NCBI RefSeq assembly: GCF_002270355.1
Contig: NZ_NJFZ01000004.1
Coordinates: 158,770 to 222,769 of the forward strand
Length of the DNA: 64,000 nucleotides
Direction: 5' to 3'
Source of the DNA: Flectobacillus sp. BAB-3569
GTDB taxonomy: Bacteria > Bacteroidota > Bacteroidia > Cytophagales > Spirosomataceae
Shown here: piece by piece, positions 63,358 to 64,000 of the stretch
Position numbering within the stretch: position 1 is the stretch's first letter
Layout: each line of letters opens with the position of its first letter
Made by a program: the position numbers and the translations under genes
The notes under the pieces: generated by a model
Database searches by the model: none
Told to the model about the DNA's origin: nothing
What the model saw: only the letters and a program-made list of their open reading frames with translations

Positions 63358-64000
63358 TCATCCCGAATTTTGTTGTGCGAAGTAGCACCATAGCATGTTT
63401 TGGATGGCAGTTCTCAATCGATAAATCGGTGTCAAAGCATTTTGGCACCGATTTCCTGTTCTATGAGCAAATTGATTGATGATTATCTTGATAATAGATG
63501 GCCAATTCCTGATGAGTTTCATCAAGAAGTCGTAAATGAGCGTGACAATGGCTAATAATTTGAGGGTATTCTCGAAAAACCATAACCTTGGAGATTCAAT
63601 AGCTAGCTCAGTTTTGGCGAATCTAAACGCCTGTTCAATATTCCATCGGTGCATGTAGCTATGACATATTTCCCAAGCATCCTTAGCTGATTCTACAGGC
63701 AATGAGGTTAGTAAATATAGTGGTGACTGATAGTTTTTGGTATCTCTCACTATTACTAACGACAAGTTAATGTCTTCAAAACTAGGGTGTTGTACTTGAG
63801 TCCAAGCAATAGAAATGCTCTTGAGAATCTTTCTCTGGGAATCGAGCACAATCTTTTTACTTCTAGCTTTAAAAGAGCGAGCTAGAAGATGGGTTTGCTT
63901 TTTACCTTTAGTTGAGTGTATAAGTAAATGATTCTTCTTCCATCGGACTAGGAAATCTTGTTGGAAGTGCGTAAACCACTCGATGGTCCACTCATTAGCC
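63358..64000 (-). mobile_element. IS4-type DDE transposase, C-terminal part (cut by window edge)
   Basis: The minus-strand frame is open from the window edge to TGA at 63358-63360, giving the last 214 residues. YMHRWNIEQAFRFAKTELAI contains the Y-x2-R-x3-E signature with the catalytic Glu, preceded by VIVRDTKNYQSPLYLLTSL. A GTG near 63849 is an internal in-frame codon, not the true start. No terminal inverted repeat could be fixed because the left end is outside. The palindrome at 63284-63334 is just outside its 3' end. Confidence 0.85.

Noticed and set aside
1..64000. tRNA or rRNA genes
   Set aside because: I saw no cloverleaf or conserved rRNA segments when reading the spacers, though a dedicated tRNA scan was not possible.

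Overview
The window looks like a chromosomal segment of a Bacteroidota bacterium, most likely Cytophagales (an inference from gene style, not a database match). Supporting signs are promoters of the form TTG-N19/20-TAnnTTTG, no evident Shine-Dalgarno sequences, a type IX secretion C-terminal domain, GIN-domain (DUF2807) proteins, an RprY-like response regulator, and an AT-rich base composition with many paired-hairpin terminators.

Layout. 1-4404 is most of an S10-type ribosomal cluster on the minus strand (rplC, rplD, rplW, rplB, rpsS, rplV, rpsC, start of rplP). The 580-bp gap upstream of rplC has no rpsJ but holds two minus-strand promoters and a tiny orphan reading frame. 4986-15190 carries metabolic and envelope genes: GMC oxidoreductase, glycosyltransferase, YciI-like protein facing a Crp/Fnr regulator, S41 protease, ruvX, a PhyH-type dioxygenase, an L-2-hydroxyglutarate oxidase-like enzyme, a lipoprotein and an OmpA-like protein. 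15366-20675 is rimP-nusA-infB, transcribed from a promoter whose short leader contains a terminator-like hairpin. 20887-32323 holds a GNAT acetyltransferase, a DUF4833 protein, rimO, two envelope proteins, an amidohydrolase, a predicted secreted TPR plus Ppx/GppA-like protein, an ECF sigma factor, a GIN-domain protein and a ThiF-rhodanese fusion. 32477-34225 is a tandem pair of unknown 269-aa paralogs with near-identical ends and diverged middles. 34378-46366 has rpmB, an EEP phosphatase, DUF456, an alpha/beta hydrolase, a type IX cargo (frameshifted) divergent from a histidine kinase/response regulator pair, an M16 peptidase and an outer-membrane barrel. 46756-58296 contains two uvrA paralogs around an MFS transporter, a CNNM/HlyC protein, small membrane and secreted proteins and a phosphoribosyltransferase. 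58316-59949 is a mobile islet: three REP-type hairpins bracketing an HNH endonuclease and a REP-associated tyrosine transposase. 60129-63240 holds a DUF1080 protein, anmK (frameshifted) and a second GIN-domain protein, followed by a 51-bp palindrome and a truncated IS4-type transposase at the right edge.

Two window-wide themes stand out. First, three genes (rplC, a type IX cargo, anmK) are broken by loss of one base in an A/T run; since rplC is essential this points to consensus errors, though slippage cannot be excluded for rplC. Second, the spacers are full of dispersed palindromic repeats of several families and a 9-nt purine-variable tandem array, some even inside the ribosomal operon.

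The most interesting loci are the REP-flanked HNH gene with about 150 residues inserted into its zinc/HNH fold, the mosaic tandem paralogs, the predicted periplasmic ASKHA-fold protein, and the putative rimP-nusA-infB leader attenuator.
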